Shown: positions 18,510 through 27,395, counted from the stretch's first letter. The stretch: DNA of 64,000 nt from Lentzea albidocapillata subsp. violacea (GCF_900100275.1 NZ_FNET01000031.1:1-64000), one strand, 5' to 3'. The notes: a model not told the origin generated them from the sequence alone. Program-made: numbers and translations.

Positions 18510-20482
18510 GGCCGCTCACCCCTTTCGGATTTGTCGTTACCTGGTGCGGGCGGCCGCGAGGACGCCTGGAACTGCACGGGTGCTGGGGTGTGGGACCGAG
18601 CTCGTCGACCGTGGCCGCCGAGATCGGGAACGGCTTGCCGGAACACTGTCGGCGCGGGCGCACCGGTGGCCCGCATTGGCGCCACCTGTGGCGTGGGGGC
18701 GGCTGGACGGAACTGCAACTCGGCAGGCACGGCCGCGGTGCGTAGCCGGGGCGGTGGAGTAGCGGCGGAGCCGGCCGCCCGCTTGGCAGACCGGAACGCA
18801 GGCACGCTGGGACGGCCTATCGGTCGCGCCAGCGGTTCGGCCCGGCCGGACACAGGAGTTGGCGGGCGGAACTCTGGTTCCACCGTGCTGCTCGACGGGT
18901 TCCAGCTCGCGATGTCGTGAGTGGGGGTCTGTGGCGCGGCCTGCTGGAAGCGCAAGTGCTGCTGGCCGGACACGGTGTGGTGCTGTGCAAGCTCGCGTGC
19001 CCGCTGTTGCTGGAGGCGCCTTGCGATCGCCTCGGGGGTGTAGATGCCTCCGACGCCGCCCCACTCCCGGATCGGCGCGGGCCACCGCGGCTCGGACGCT
19101 GACCGGCCACCAGCGCCACCAGATGCGGTTGCCACAGCGGTCCGCGTGGCGAGCCGGTGTCCACCGAGCAGGCCCATGGTCTTGCCGAAGACGAACGCAG
19201 ACGCCAGACCGCCCAGGAACGATCGCCGCCCGCCACCGATCCGGACTTGGTGCATAACCCAGGTCGGGATCTTCACCAGAATCCACACCAGGGCGATCAG
19301 AACGATGAGATTGATGAACCCGCTCGGACTGGGCATGCCGAAGAACGTGAAACCGCCAGGCTGCAGGAAGACCTTCAGGGCACAGATCAGCGCCAGGCTC
19401 TGTCCAATCTGGATGCCGAGCACGCCCGCACCGGCACGCCAGAACCACTGCGCAACGCCTTCGGTCTGCGGCAGACCATGACACATCAGCGCAAGGGGTG
19501 CGCCGGCGAGCAGAAGCACCGTGAGCGCGACCCGCACGACGTAGCCGATGAGCAGCCCGACCAGCAGGATGGTCAGCACCAGCGACAGGAACCCGGCAAA
19601 CATCCCGCCGTCGAGCAGAGATCGCGCCACCATGGCGACGAACAGCTCGCTGATCGCTTGGCCGGAGGTCTGCGGGTCGAGGCTGTCGCCGAGGACTGCG
19701 ACCGAGGCGGCGTTGGCGAAGCGGATGGCCTGGTCGCCGAGGAACAAGCTCAGGTTCGCGGCCAGAAATCCGATGACGATGCGGGGAGCGATCTCCCGGA
19801 CCGAGTAGTGGGACTGCACGCTCCCGTGACTCATCACGACGATTCCGGCGACGAGGACGAGCAGCGAGTAGACAGCCACCATGAACAGCCGGGACTGCTC
19901 CCAGATCTCGCCGATCCGCGGTAGCTGGTCCAACGTCGGTGTGGACAGCAACGTGCTGCCGACGAAGCGCAACAGCATGTTGAGCGACTCGCCTACGAGG
20001 CGGTTGATGAACGCGTTGATGCCCTCGCCGACGCATGCCGTCGGGTTGGTGAAACCACACTCTCCACCGGACGATCCGATCGAAGGAACAGTCGGGAGAG
20101 GTGCCGTTGGCAACGTCGACGGCGAGGTGGTCGGTTGCAGCAGACAACCAGGCGGGACTGGATGGCCGGACTGCGGCGGTGGGCATACCGGAGACGTGGT
20201 CGGAGTTGGTGTGCTCGGCCGACATGGCGCGGGAGGCTGGGGACCTGAGCACGGGTCGACCAGCGCCGACGGCGTCGGCGCGCTCGGAGTGGTCGGTTGT
20301 GCCGACGCGGTCAGCGAGAACGCGCAGCCAAGGACGACCAGCAATCCGGCAAGCAGCATCCACACCGCACGCTGCCGACGACGACCGGACCGCGCCGCCA
20401 CGGCCGATGCAGCCCGCGACACGGGGCTCGTTCCCGACAGGGTGTGCTCGGCGCTGGGGATGGTGCGGTGGATGCCTGTCAT
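18506..20482 (-). CDS. TrbL/VirB6-like polytopic conjugation protein
   Basis: A 658-residue channel protein. A signal-like segment (AVWMLLAGLLVVLGCAFSL) leads into a Pro/Thr/Ser-rich extracellular stretch. Six or more membrane spans follow between residues 200 and 420 (for example LFMVAVYSLLVLVAGIVVMS and LILVLIALVWILVKIP in essence). The C-terminal cytoplasmic tail is Arg- and Pro-rich. This plan matches TrbL/VirB6 inner-membrane channel proteins. The start ATG 20482 was chosen because it begins just after the pilin-gene stop; the longer frame runs into that gene. Confidence 0.8.
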   Translation of the reverse strand: MTGIHRTIPSAEHTLSGTSPVSRAASAVAARSGRRRQRAVWMLLAGLLVVLGCAFSLTASAQPTTPSAPTPSALVDPCSGPQPPAPCRPSTPTPTTSPVCPPPQSGHPVPPGCLLQPTTSPSTLPTAPLPTVPSIGSSGGECGFTNPTACVGEGINAFINRLVGESLNMLLRFVGSTLLSTPTLDQLPRIGEIWEQSRLFMVAVYSLLVLVAGIVVMSHGSVQSHYSVREIAPRIVIGFLAANLSLFLGDQAIRFANAASVAVLGDSLDPQTSGQAISELFVAMVARSLLDGGMFAGFLSLVLTILLVGLLIGYVVRVALTVLLLAGAPLALMCHGLPQTEGVAQWFWRAGAGVLGIQIGQSLALICALKVFLQPGGFTFFGMPSPSGFINLIVLIALVWILVKIPTWVMHQVRIGGGRRSFLGGLASAFVFGKTMGLLGGHRLATRTAVATASGGAGGRSASEPRWPAPIREWGGVGGIYTPEAIARRLQQQRARELAQHHTVSGQQHLRFQQAAPQTPTHDIASWNPSSSTVEPEFRPPTPVSGRAEPLARPIGRPSVPAFRSAKRAAGSAATPPPRLRTAAVPAELQFRPAAPTPQVAPMRATGAPAPTVFRQAVPDLGGHGRRARSHTPAPVQFQASSRPPAPGNDKSERGERP

Positions 20483-20484
20483 CG

Positions 20485-20988
20485 CTAGGCCTCCACGAAT
20501 CCTTTGAGGACCTCGATGACGAGCGGCGTCAGCAGCGCGCCCAGGTAGCCCCAGCAAGCCGACCGGAACGCCGTCTTCGCCTTCTCGATCTCGCCCGGAT
20601 CCCCGGCCCCGGTCATCCGCCGAACGAACGCGATGGACAGAAAGACCGTCGCGAGGGCCGCCAGGATGCCCATGATCCAGTTGCGGATGTTGGTCAGCAC
20701 CTGGTCCACAGACGCGACCAGTGCCACCGTGTGGACGGTCTCTGCCTGCGCGGAGGACGCCGTCAGAAGGAACACGAGAACCAGCAACTGGCCAACGAAC
20801 GGGAGAAGCCGGGGCCGGCGTGCGCGGTCAGAGCGATGGTCAGACATCGGATCGCTGTCGAGCGACGCGCACTCGGTCCCGGTAACTGTGGCTGGTGCGA
20901 TGGCCATCGTCGGCGAGATCGAGCGGCAGTTGGTTCGGCGTGCGGGTGGCCGGTCGGCCACCTTGGCCGTGAGCGAGTTCAGGCGCAT
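20485..20988 (-). CDS. VirB2-like T4SS pilin candidate
   Basis: A 167-residue protein whose mature part has the pilin pattern: a hydrophobic signal segment ending in SSAQA, a short loop, a membrane span (NWIMGILAALATVFLSIAFV), a polar turn with basic residues, and a second span (GYLGALLTPLVIEVL). This two-helix hairpin with an N-terminal signal is typical of VirB2/TrbC pilins. ATG 20988 has a perfect GGAGGTG site; an internal ATG at 20847 would give a more usual signal length but has no such site. The long basic N-terminal extension (about 47 residues) is unusual. Confidence 0.7.
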   Translation of the reverse strand: MRLNSLTAKVADRPPARRTNCRSISPTMAIAPATVTGTECASLDSDPMSDHRSDRARRPRLLPFVGQLLVLVFLLTASSAQAETVHTVALVASVDQVLTNIRNWIMGILAALATVFLSIAFVRRMTGAGDPGEIEKAKTAFRSACWGYLGALLTPLVIEVLKGFVEA

Positions 20989-21956
20989 GGGGACACCTCC
21001 GAAGGTCGGGTTGAACGCGGGTGTGTCCCGCAGCCCTGAACTCCGGATTTCGCGTCCGTTTTGGACACGCGACCCTGAACTTTCTCTGCGAATTCGACGT
21101 CACCGGTGGATACGCGTAGTGACGATCGCGGCACGTCACGGGTAGGCGTGACCGGGCGCGCTAGTGCCACCGCGGTCGCCACTTGGTCGGTCAGCGGGTC
21201 GGTCAGATCGCTGTCGATGGCGCAGTCGCGCAGGTAAGCCGCGAGCCGGAGCTCGGCGCGTTTACGCGTCTTGTAGACCGCCCACTCGTTGAGCTGGTGC
21301 TGCGCGGCCCAGTCCGCGACCGGCACCTCGTCCAGCCGCGTCGCGCCGATCAACGCGGCCTCGGTCTGGGTCAGGACTCCGTCCGCGACTGCGCGAGCCA
21401 GGACGAGATCCGGGTGACCCCACGGCGCGTGCGGCGGTGTCGAACGGAAGCCGGGCGCGACCGGAGTCGGACCCGACAACGCCTCCGTGAGCGCCTTGTA
21501 GCCGGACCGATACGCGGCCCACCGCAGCCGGAGCATGATCCGCGGCGGGCGCAGATCGATCGTCGACAATGCGGTAAGGAAGCCGCGTAGAACCTCCGCG
21601 TGTACATCGGCTGGATCACCGGCGAAGCGGTCGGACAGCATCGCCGCGACGGACGTTAGCGCCGGCAGTGCTACCCCGACTGCGGCGACCGTCCAGGTCG
21701 CTCCTTCAGTGCGGGAGCGCAGTACCAGATGCGCCCACACCGCGTCCCGCGTTTCCTGCGGACACCGGCGTGTCAGCAGCCGGTCGCGCACCTCGTCCAG
21801 CGGGATGTACCGATCAGGCAGGCCCGGAAAGAGCCTTCCGTTCAGCGACACCGGATGTGGCCCGGCCACCAGCCAGGTAAAGGTGTCCCGTGCAATATCC
21901 ATCGAGTTCGGGGCGGCGTCATCGCTGCGGTGGCGGAAAACGGATTGTGCTGCCAT
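20979..21956 (-). CDS. HTH-bearing protein heading the transfer operon
   Basis: A 325-residue protein starting at ATG 21956 behind AGGAGA. Residues 45-130 are mainly helical. Residues 205-255 resemble a sigma-region-4/LuxR-like helix-turn-helix (ADGVLTQTEAALIGATRLDE, then AAQHQLNEWAVYKTRKRAE). Its position as first gene of the transfer operon, next to a repeat-rich control region, suggests a regulator of transfer (inference). The C-terminus extends across the pilin gene's start with a 10-base overlap. Confidence 0.6.
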   Translation of the reverse strand: MAAQSVFRHRSDDAAPNSMDIARDTFTWLVAGPHPVSLNGRLFPGLPDRYIPLDEVRDRLLTRRCPQETRDAVWAHLVLRSRTEGATWTVAAVGVALPALTSVAAMLSDRFAGDPADVHAEVLRGFLTALSTIDLRPPRIMLRLRWAAYRSGYKALTEALSGPTPVAPGFRSTPPHAPWGHPDLVLARAVADGVLTQTEAALIGATRLDEVPVADWAAQHQLNEWAVYKTRKRAELRLAAYLRDCAIDSDLTDPLTDQVATAVALARPVTPTRDVPRSSLRVSTGDVEFAEKVQGRVSKTDAKSGVQGCGTHPRSTRPSEVSPCA

Positions 21957-21989
21957 GTCGTGTCTCCTGGAGCGTTGATTGGAACAACA

Positions 21990-22210
21990 AGGCCAGGAAG
22001 CCACACCGGATACCACGGAAATACCACGCCACTACTACGTTCCAACTAGAAAAGGCTCCAAGAGCTACTATGTCACTACTATTTCGGTCCGCGCGGGCAG
22101 CTTGCCAAGATCCACAAGCGATCGTCCCGTTCGGCAGTGTCGTCGCGTTCTAGTAGTCACTGATCTGTCGTTATACGAGTGTTCTAGTAGCGGCCTAGTA
22201 GGTCGACGGC
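21990..22210. promoter_or_regulatory. Divergent control region with CTAGTAG/CTACTA repeats
   Basis: The gap between the transfer operon and the rightward operon is unusually AT-rich and repetitive. GTTCTAGTAG occurs twice (about 22147 and 22181, 34 bases apart), CCTAGTAGG once (22194), and the opposite orientation ACTACTA/CTACTA three times between 22030 and 22080. ATACCACG is duplicated at about 22011 and 22022. Such inverted and direct copies fit a multi-site operator, a divergent promoter, or a replication/transfer origin. The rest of the gap to 22460 shows no further structure. Confidence 0.5.
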
Positions 22211-22460
22211 GGTGCGGGTGCTCGCCGACCAAGATCTACTGTGGGCTGCCGGAAAAATCTTGAAGAAGATCTGACCGCAATGGGCACATGAGATGGCCAT
22301 GCGCAGGCTGGTGGCTGCGAGGTGCAGGCGGTCCGTGCTTGCGGTAGACGAGCAAAAAAAGAGCTCAAAGAAGTGAGCCAGGCATGTCCAAAACCGGGTC
22401 GAAAAACGGAGTTAAGGGGTGTCCGAACACGCAGCATCGACCAGTCAGAGGAGACCTGCG

Positions 22461-23444
22461 ATGCCCCCGACAAACGGTGCCGACTTCACGAGAGATCAGT
22501 CCCAAGCGCAGGACTCGATCGACACGCCGACCGTGCCGATCGCGCTGCCGCGGAAGCGGCGAGCCGTCCACCGGCGGCGCCTGCACGTCGCCCTCCGCCG
22601 CCCCCGCCCGAGCACCGTCTGGCCGTGTGCTCAAGATGAGTTGCGCGAAGGCACCGGGCTGATCGCCCAGTGGCTCCTGACCGCGGTCATCAAGATCGTC
22701 ACCACCTACAGTCAACCCGGCCACCGTGTGCTGCTGCTCGACCCGGCACCGTTCTCCGGCCCGCCCGCCTCGGCGTCGGCGACCGGCGTCCTCAACCGGT
22801 CTCGCCGCGGTCCCTACGTCGGTCTCCTCGAAGCCTGCTGGCCCGTGGTCCGACTCGGCCGCAGCGTGCAGACTCACGCTGCCGTCACAGACCCGAACCG
22901 CATCGACGACACCCCCGTCGATACCCCGGCCGAGTCGGAGTCCGGACCCCGACTACCCGCCGTCAGTCCGTCCACCGACCACTCCGCCACACCGCCGTCC
23001 GACCATCGCCACGGTTCGGACCGGGAGGCGACCGGACACCAGTCGGACCGCTTCGACCTCATCATCACCGCAGCCGAGCCGGGCACTCTGGACTACCTCC
23101 GCCCAGCGGACTGGGCCGGTCTGCTCACCCCTACCGGCACTCTCGTAGTCATCACCCAGGGTGACCGCTCCGCTGGTCTGCTCAAGGACCCCGCCGGACC
23201 ACTCGTGCGCGCCGCACGTCACGCCGGGCTCAGCTACACCGACCGCATCGCCGTGTTGCGTTTGCCCGTGCGCGATGGCTCGTTGGCCGTCGCGAGCGCG
23301 GTTGTGCACGACCGCTCGCAGGCCTCGCCGAGCCCGCCGACGGCCCCCATTCGGCACACCCAGGTACACGACGACCTGCTTGTCTTCAGTCGCCACGCCG
23401 CCCCGTGCGATGCCGCCGACGGCGGGGAGACCTCCGATGCCTGA
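22461..23444 (+). CDS. Methyltransferase-fold protein without clear catalytic motif
   Basis: A 327-residue protein with parts of a class-I methyltransferase fold (HRVLLLDPAPFSGPP as the first strand, then FDLIITAAEPGTLDYLRPAD and a TGTLVVIT strand). A long, low-complexity Pro/Ser/Asp insert sits between them. I do not see a DPPY or NPPY motif, so catalytic activity is doubtful. ATG 22461 follows AGAGGAGA. It overlaps the next methyltransferase gene by eight bases; the two may form a paired or heteromeric unit, as in split DNA methyltransferases (inference). Confidence 0.5.
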   Translation: MPPTNGADFTRDQSQAQDSIDTPTVPIALPRKRRAVHRRRLHVALRRPRPSTVWPCAQDELREGTGLIAQWLLTAVIKIVTTYSQPGHRVLLLDPAPFSGPPASASATGVLNRSRRGPYVGLLEACWPVVRLGRSVQTHAAVTDPNRIDDTPVDTPAESESGPRLPAVSPSTDHSATPPSDHRHGSDREATGHQSDRFDLIITAAEPGTLDYLRPADWAGLLTPTGTLVVITQGDRSAGLLKDPAGPLVRAARHAGLSYTDRIAVLRLPVRDGSLAVASAVVHDRSQASPSPPTAPIRHTQVHDDLLVFSRHAAPCDAADGGETSDA

Positions 23445-24387
23445 CCGTCCCGTGTCGCCGTTGCGGTTCCGCTCGACGTCGGGGGAGGAGCCGCCGAACC
23501 TGCCGCTGTCCGTCTGGCCAACCGGTCAGCGTGACCTCGCGACACAGCTGCGCGACGCCGACTGTGTGCGCGGCACCGACATCGACACCGACCTGATGCC
23601 ACCCGCGATCGCCGCCCACGCGATCGCCACCTATACCCGCCCCGGCGACCTCGTCCTGGACCCCTACTGCGGAGCGGGAACCGTCCTGCTGGCGGCGCTG
23701 CAGTCTGGCCGCCACGCGCTCGGCCTGACCGCCACCTCCCGGTGGTGGAAGCTCGCCCGAGCCAACATCACCGCCGCCAAGGCCGCTGGAGCCTGGCGTG
23801 ACGGGTCCGTCCTTGACGCCCATCCGAAGGTGCTGGCGACCATCCACGCCGCCGGACTCATCGGGCGAGTCGGACTTGTCCTGACCGCCGTGCGCACCGC
23901 GACCGACGACTCCGGCGAGCACGCGACCGGCCCGGACCGCGAACCCACCGCGGCCGTCGAAGAACTCGCTGCGACGCTGGCCTACTGCGAGCCGCTGCTG
24001 CGTTCCGGCGGGCACCTCATCGTCGTCGCCCGACCCCACCGACACCCGGACGGCTCCCTGGTCGATCTGACCACCCCGCTGATCGCGGCCGGCACCTCCG
24101 CTGGACTGGCCCCGGTCGACCGATGCATCGCGCTCACCGCAGGACTGCGCGGCAACCGGCTCGTCACACGCGCCTCGCTCGCCGACCGGCGCGCCGTCGC
24201 TCGAGCGCGAGCCACCGGAGCGCCCCTCGCGCTCAGCGCGCACCACGAGGTGCTCGTGTTCCAGCTTGCTCATGGCGCCGAACTCGCCACGGCGGCAGCC
24301 GATAGCCAGTGGCCAGCGGCGAACGAGACCACCACCCGACCCGCCGTCAACGGCGTCGACTACCCCGGCTGGAGGCGAGCGGCATGA
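23437..24387 (+). CDS. DNA methyltransferase-like protein
   Basis: A 316-residue protein with the SAM-binding signature of DNA methyltransferases near residue 75 (GDLVLDPYCGAGTVLLAALQ) and the usual downstream GRHALGLTATSRWWKLARAN. The segment before it (DTDLMPPAIAAHAIATYTRP) resembles the N-terminal entry of group-beta amino-methyltransferases. The catalytic DPPY/NPPY tetrapeptide is not visible; LVLTAVRTATDD occupies its expected place. It may modify element DNA or be a degenerate relative. ATG 23437 lies within the end of the preceding gene. Confidence 0.6.
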   Translation: MPDRPVSPLRFRSTSGEEPPNLPLSVWPTGQRDLATQLRDADCVRGTDIDTDLMPPAIAAHAIATYTRPGDLVLDPYCGAGTVLLAALQSGRHALGLTATSRWWKLARANITAAKAAGAWRDGSVLDAHPKVLATIHAAGLIGRVGLVLTAVRTATDDSGEHATGPDREPTAAVEELAATLAYCEPLLRSGGHLIVVARPHRHPDGSLVDLTTPLIAAGTSAGLAPVDRCIALTAGLRGNRLVTRASLADRRAVARARATGAPLALSAHHEVLVFQLAHGAELATAAADSQWPAANETTTRPAVNGVDYPGWRRAA

Positions 24388-25155
24388 CCACTCGCCTGTA
24401 CTGCCGCGAGTGCGGCTGGCACCCCACCTTCCGCCGCAAGCGCACGGCGCTGCGCGCCGCGGCCCGTCACGATTGCGTCGGTGCACCGGTGGCCGAAACC
24501 ATCCGACCATGGTGGACACAACTGTGGACAACCCTGTGGACAGGTCGGCCGGACGACGCGCCCGAGATCATTGACGACTCGACGGACGATGGCGCGCCCG
24601 GTACCGACGAGCTGCGTGATGCCCACGGCAACCGCATCCACTGGGCTGTGCTCGCCGCGCACCACGCCGAGACCACCCGCCGGTCCCGCCAGGCCATGGT
24701 CGAACTCGTCCGCGCCGGCTACCAGATCGGACCACCGCCCTACGGCTACCGCGCCCTGCGCATCCGAGTCACCGACCCAACTGGGCACAGCAAGCTGCGC
24801 GCGGTTCTCGTCCCGGAATGGCGGACCGCCGCGGTCGTCAAGCAGATCTTCAGCTGGCGCGCCGACCACGGTCTGAAGTTCGCCGCCATCGCCAGGCGCC
24901 TCAACAGTGACCCACGGCAGTACCCGGTCCCGGCGTCGACCAGGCAGTGGACCTCTCAAGCGGTCCGACGCATCGTCACCAAACGTCAAGTACTCCGGTC
25001 GCCAGGCCTGGGCCCGCACTGCCGCAGGCCGCCCAGTGCCGATCGAGCACTGGGTGATGTCACGGCCGATGGTGCATGAGCCGCTGGTCGACGAACGCAC
25101 CTTCCGCCGCGCGCAGCGCAAGGCCGCGGGAGGTCACGATGACCTCGCTGCATGA
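24384..25155 (+). pseudogene. Recombinase-domain protein lacking the serine-catalytic domain, frameshifted near 24975
   Basis: ATG 24384 opens a protein with an N-terminal zinc-like segment (YCRECGWHPTFRRKRTALRA). It leads into the Recombinase domain of large serine recombinases (AGYQIGPPPYGYRALRIRV, VVKQIFSWRADHGLKFAAIA, TSQAVRRIVT). At about 24975 the frame shifts; deleting one A from AAA restores NVKYSGRQAWARTAAGRPVP and MVHEPLVDERTFRRAQRKA to the stop at 25155. The N-terminal resolvase domain with the catalytic serine is absent, so this is not an integrase in itself. It may be a DNA-binding accessory protein. Confidence 0.65.
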
Positions 25156-25382
25156 CCTCGTGCCGGACAACACCGATGACCACGGTAAGCCGTTGCGCGG
25201 CCAGTACTTCCTGCACCGCTCCTGTACACCGCTCGATGAAGTCGACCTCGAACCGCGTAAGACGTCGCGACGGCGCCTGCATCTCGTCGTCGCTGATGCG
25301 GCGGAAAGAGGCGGATCCCGACGGGTGCTCGCCGTGGGCGTGCCGCTCTGGCGCGGCCGTCACCGAGGAGGACGCGGCATGA
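25139..25382 (+). pseudogene. Small unrecognised ORF with ambiguous frame
   Basis: From ATG 25139 codon use favours the frame reading DLVPDNTDDHGKPLRGQYFL and RSCTPLDEV. After about 25265 it favours another frame reading LMRRKEADPDGCSPWACR, with a stop at 25380-25382 that overlaps the next gene's ATG (GCATGA). A frameshift would join these into one protein of about 80 residues. No family is recognised. Confidence 0.3.
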
Positions 25383-25957
25383 CGGCTCCACGCGCTCACC
25401 TGCTGCTGCAAGGAAGATCGCGCTTGCGCGATCGGTCCCCTGCAGCGGTGATGCTGAGCCGACTCCTAGTCGTGGCCGCTTACGTCGGCACGGTGGCACT
25501 CGCGAACTACACATCCACAAGCTCGCCTGCCGTCATCCTCGGACCACTGATCATTCCAGCCGGGACACTCTGGGCAGGCATGACCTTCACCCTGCGCGAT
25601 CTGCTGCACGAAACGCTCGGCCCGTCCGGTGTAACCGTTGTGGTTGCGGCAGGGGCAGGGTTGTCGTGGCTCCTGGCCTCACCGCAGATCGCGGTCGCCA
25701 GCGTGGTGGCGTTCGCGGTCTCCGAGGCGCTCGACTCGGCGCTCTACGCCATGCTGCGCCCAAGCTCGCGGATACGCGCGGTCCTGGCTTCGAACCTGGC
25801 AGGGCTGGTCGTGGACAGCCTGCTGTTCGTGCCGCTCGCATTCGGTTCCTTTGCCGCAGCGCCGGGGCAGGTCGTGGGCAAGGCCGTTGCGACCTTGCTC
25901 ACGCTGGCTGTGCTGTGGGGCGTGCGGCGCAGCTCGTTCTGGGCGGTGCCTCGATGA
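25380..25957 (+). CDS. VUT-family (queuosine-precursor type) membrane transporter
   Basis: A 192-residue membrane protein of the VUT/YhhQ family, which imports 7-deazaguanine precursors such as preQ0 or preQ1. It has about five or six spans. Conserved elements are AAYVGTVALANYTS in span one, the GTLWAGMTFTLRDLLHETLG loop, VAFAVSEALDSALY and SNLAGLVVDSLLFVPLAF. ATG 25380 overlaps the upstream stop, and its own stop overlaps the start of the DpdA-like gene, so the two are translationally coupled. A precursor importer beside a base-exchange enzyme is a coherent pair. Confidence 0.85.
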
Positions 25958-26730
25958 GGTTCTACCTAGGTACGCACCAGCCCGCGTGGTTGAGCCGCGA
26001 CCTCGGCGTGCCGCTGCTGGTCTCTCATCGACGGTTGGCCGGCAGGCGCAGCCTGCCACGCGCGAGCGGCCCGTGGGCGCTGGACTCGGGCGGCTTCACC
26101 GAGCTGTCGCTGCACGGCCGGTGGCGGTTCGACGAGCGCACCTATGTAGCCGCGGTGCGCCGCTACGCCGCTGAGATCGGACAGCTCACATTCGCTGCGC
26201 CGATGGACCGCATGACTGAACCGCATGTCTTGGCACGTACCGGCGCAAGTCTGCGCATGCACCAGCGCATGACCGTCGCGAACTACTTGCGCCTGAAGGA
26301 ATTGGCTCCCGAACTGCCGTTCATTCCTGTCCTTCAGGGCGATAGCGTCGCGGACTACCACAGGTGCGCTGACTGGTACGAGCGCCACGGCGTCGACCTC
26401 GGCGCCCTGTCCCTGATTGGCGTCGGCAGCATATGCCGCCGCCAGCACACGGCTGAGGTCGAGCGGATCGTGCGGTCCCTCGCGACCCGCGGATATCGCC
26501 TGCATGCCTTCGGTGCCAAGGTGCTCGGGCTTCGACGGTACGGAGATAAGATCGCAAGCAGCGACTCCATGTCGTGGAGCATGCGCGGCCGATACGTGCC
26601 GGGCTGCACACCTAGCCATCGCAGCGAGTCCAACTGCCTGACGTTCGCGCTCGGTTGGCACCGACGGGTCCAGACAATGCTCGGCCCTCACGATGAAGCC
26701 GCTGGCGACACTCTGACGAGCGCCGCATGA
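25954..26730 (+). CDS. DpdA-like deazapurine transglycosylase
   Basis: A 258-residue protein related to tRNA-guanine transglycosylases and to DpdA, which inserts 7-deazaguanine bases into DNA. Key segments are FYLGTHQPAWL at the N-terminus, GPWALDSGGFTELSLHGRW (the substrate-pocket DSGGF region), PFIPVLQGDSVADYHRC, LGALSLIGVGSICRR, LHAFGAKVLGLRRYG and SSDSMSWS with the probable catalytic Asp. It is coupled to the VUT transporter by a four-base overlap. On a mobile element, DNA deazaguanylation would protect against host restriction. That role is known for phages and is inferred here. Confidence 0.85.
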   Translation: MRFYLGTHQPAWLSRDLGVPLLVSHRRLAGRRSLPRASGPWALDSGGFTELSLHGRWRFDERTYVAAVRRYAAEIGQLTFAAPMDRMTEPHVLARTGASLRMHQRMTVANYLRLKELAPELPFIPVLQGDSVADYHRCADWYERHGVDLGALSLIGVGSICRRQHTAEVERIVRSLATRGYRLHAFGAKVLGLRRYGDKIASSDSMSWSMRGRYVPGCTPSHRSESNCLTFALGWHRRVQTMLGPHDEAAGDTLTSAA

Positions 26731-26736
26731 CCAGCT

Positions 26737-27003
26737 TCACTTTGGTTCGACTGGACTACTCGGGGACGCGACCCCGAAAAGATCGTTCGGCGTGCACTGC
26801 AAGGCCGTGCACAACGCCTGCAAGGTCTCCCACTTGACCTGACTGGGCTGGTTGTTGAGCAGGACTGAGACAGAGGCTGACGAGATTCGGAAGTCGGCGC
26901 GTTCCTCGAGGAGCCGGCGGAGTTGCGCGCCGCTCCATACCTCGCGCTCGGCCATCACGTGGCGAAGCCGCCAGCTGATCTGCACTCGTTCAGCACCCTT
27001 CAT
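26737..27003 (-). CDS. XRE-family transcriptional regulator
   Basis: An 88-residue Cro/CI-type repressor. The HTH spans residues 20-75: SGAQLRRLLEERADFRIS, then SASVSVLLNNQPSQVKWETL, with LCTALQCTPNDLFG as the usual end. ATG 27003 is divergent from the excisionase gene with 200 bases between. By position it probably represses xis/int and thereby excision. This is inference from gene order, typical for temperate elements. Confidence 0.8.
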   Translation of the reverse strand: MKGAERVQISWRLRHVMAEREVWSGAQLRRLLEERADFRISSASVSVLLNNQPSQVKWETLQALCTALQCTPNDLFGVASPSSPVEPK

Positions 27004-27203
27004 TGCTCAGTTGGTCAACCGCGGTGGTCCACAGCGGATCGAGCGTCAGTCTCGCCGATCTGGAGAAGCGTTTCGGCGCAGTTCGCTGGCGTGTCGAACT
27101 CGATCATTCACCTGTTCCAGCTAATACCAAGAAAATTCAGGTATCACCTATACTTCACAGATGACACCTTGAGATGGTGATCTTGCAGATGGGAGACAGC
27201 GAC
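27004..27203. promoter_or_regulatory. Divergent XRE/xis control region
   Basis: The 200-base spacer between the XRE gene and xis contains a TATACT-type -10 at about 27148, inside a run of short palindromic pieces (AGGTATCACCT at about 27139, GATGACACC at about 27160 and GATGGTGATC at about 27174). These GGTRTCACC/GGTGATC-like sites are good candidates for repressor operators controlling the decision to excise. Confidence 0.45.
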
Positions 27204-27395
27204 ATGACAAGCGAAATCAGGCCTAGGTGGTACACGGTGGCGGAAGTTGCTCAACTGTTGGGCTACGGCCTCTCCAAGACCAAGATGCTTGTTGCCTCCG
27301 GCGCGATCCGGTCCGTCAAAGACGGTGGCAATCGGCGGGTCCTGCCCGAGTGGGTCGATGACTACATCGCGCGTCGCGTCGAGGAGGCGGCCTGA
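27204..27395 (+). CDS. xis: Excisionase / recombination directionality factor
   Basis: A 63-residue MerR-like winged-helix protein of the excisionase type: WYTVAEVAQLLGYGLSKTKM, GAIRSVKDGGNRRVLPEW and VDDYIARRVEE. It would bend DNA at the att site and bias the integrase toward excision. ATG 27204 follows GGGAGA. Its stop overlaps the integrase start, the standard xis-int arrangement in actinobacterial integrative elements. Confidence 0.88.
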   Translation: MTSEIRPRWYTVAEVAQLLGYGLSKTKMLVASGAIRSVKDGGNRRVLPEWVDDYIARRVEEAA

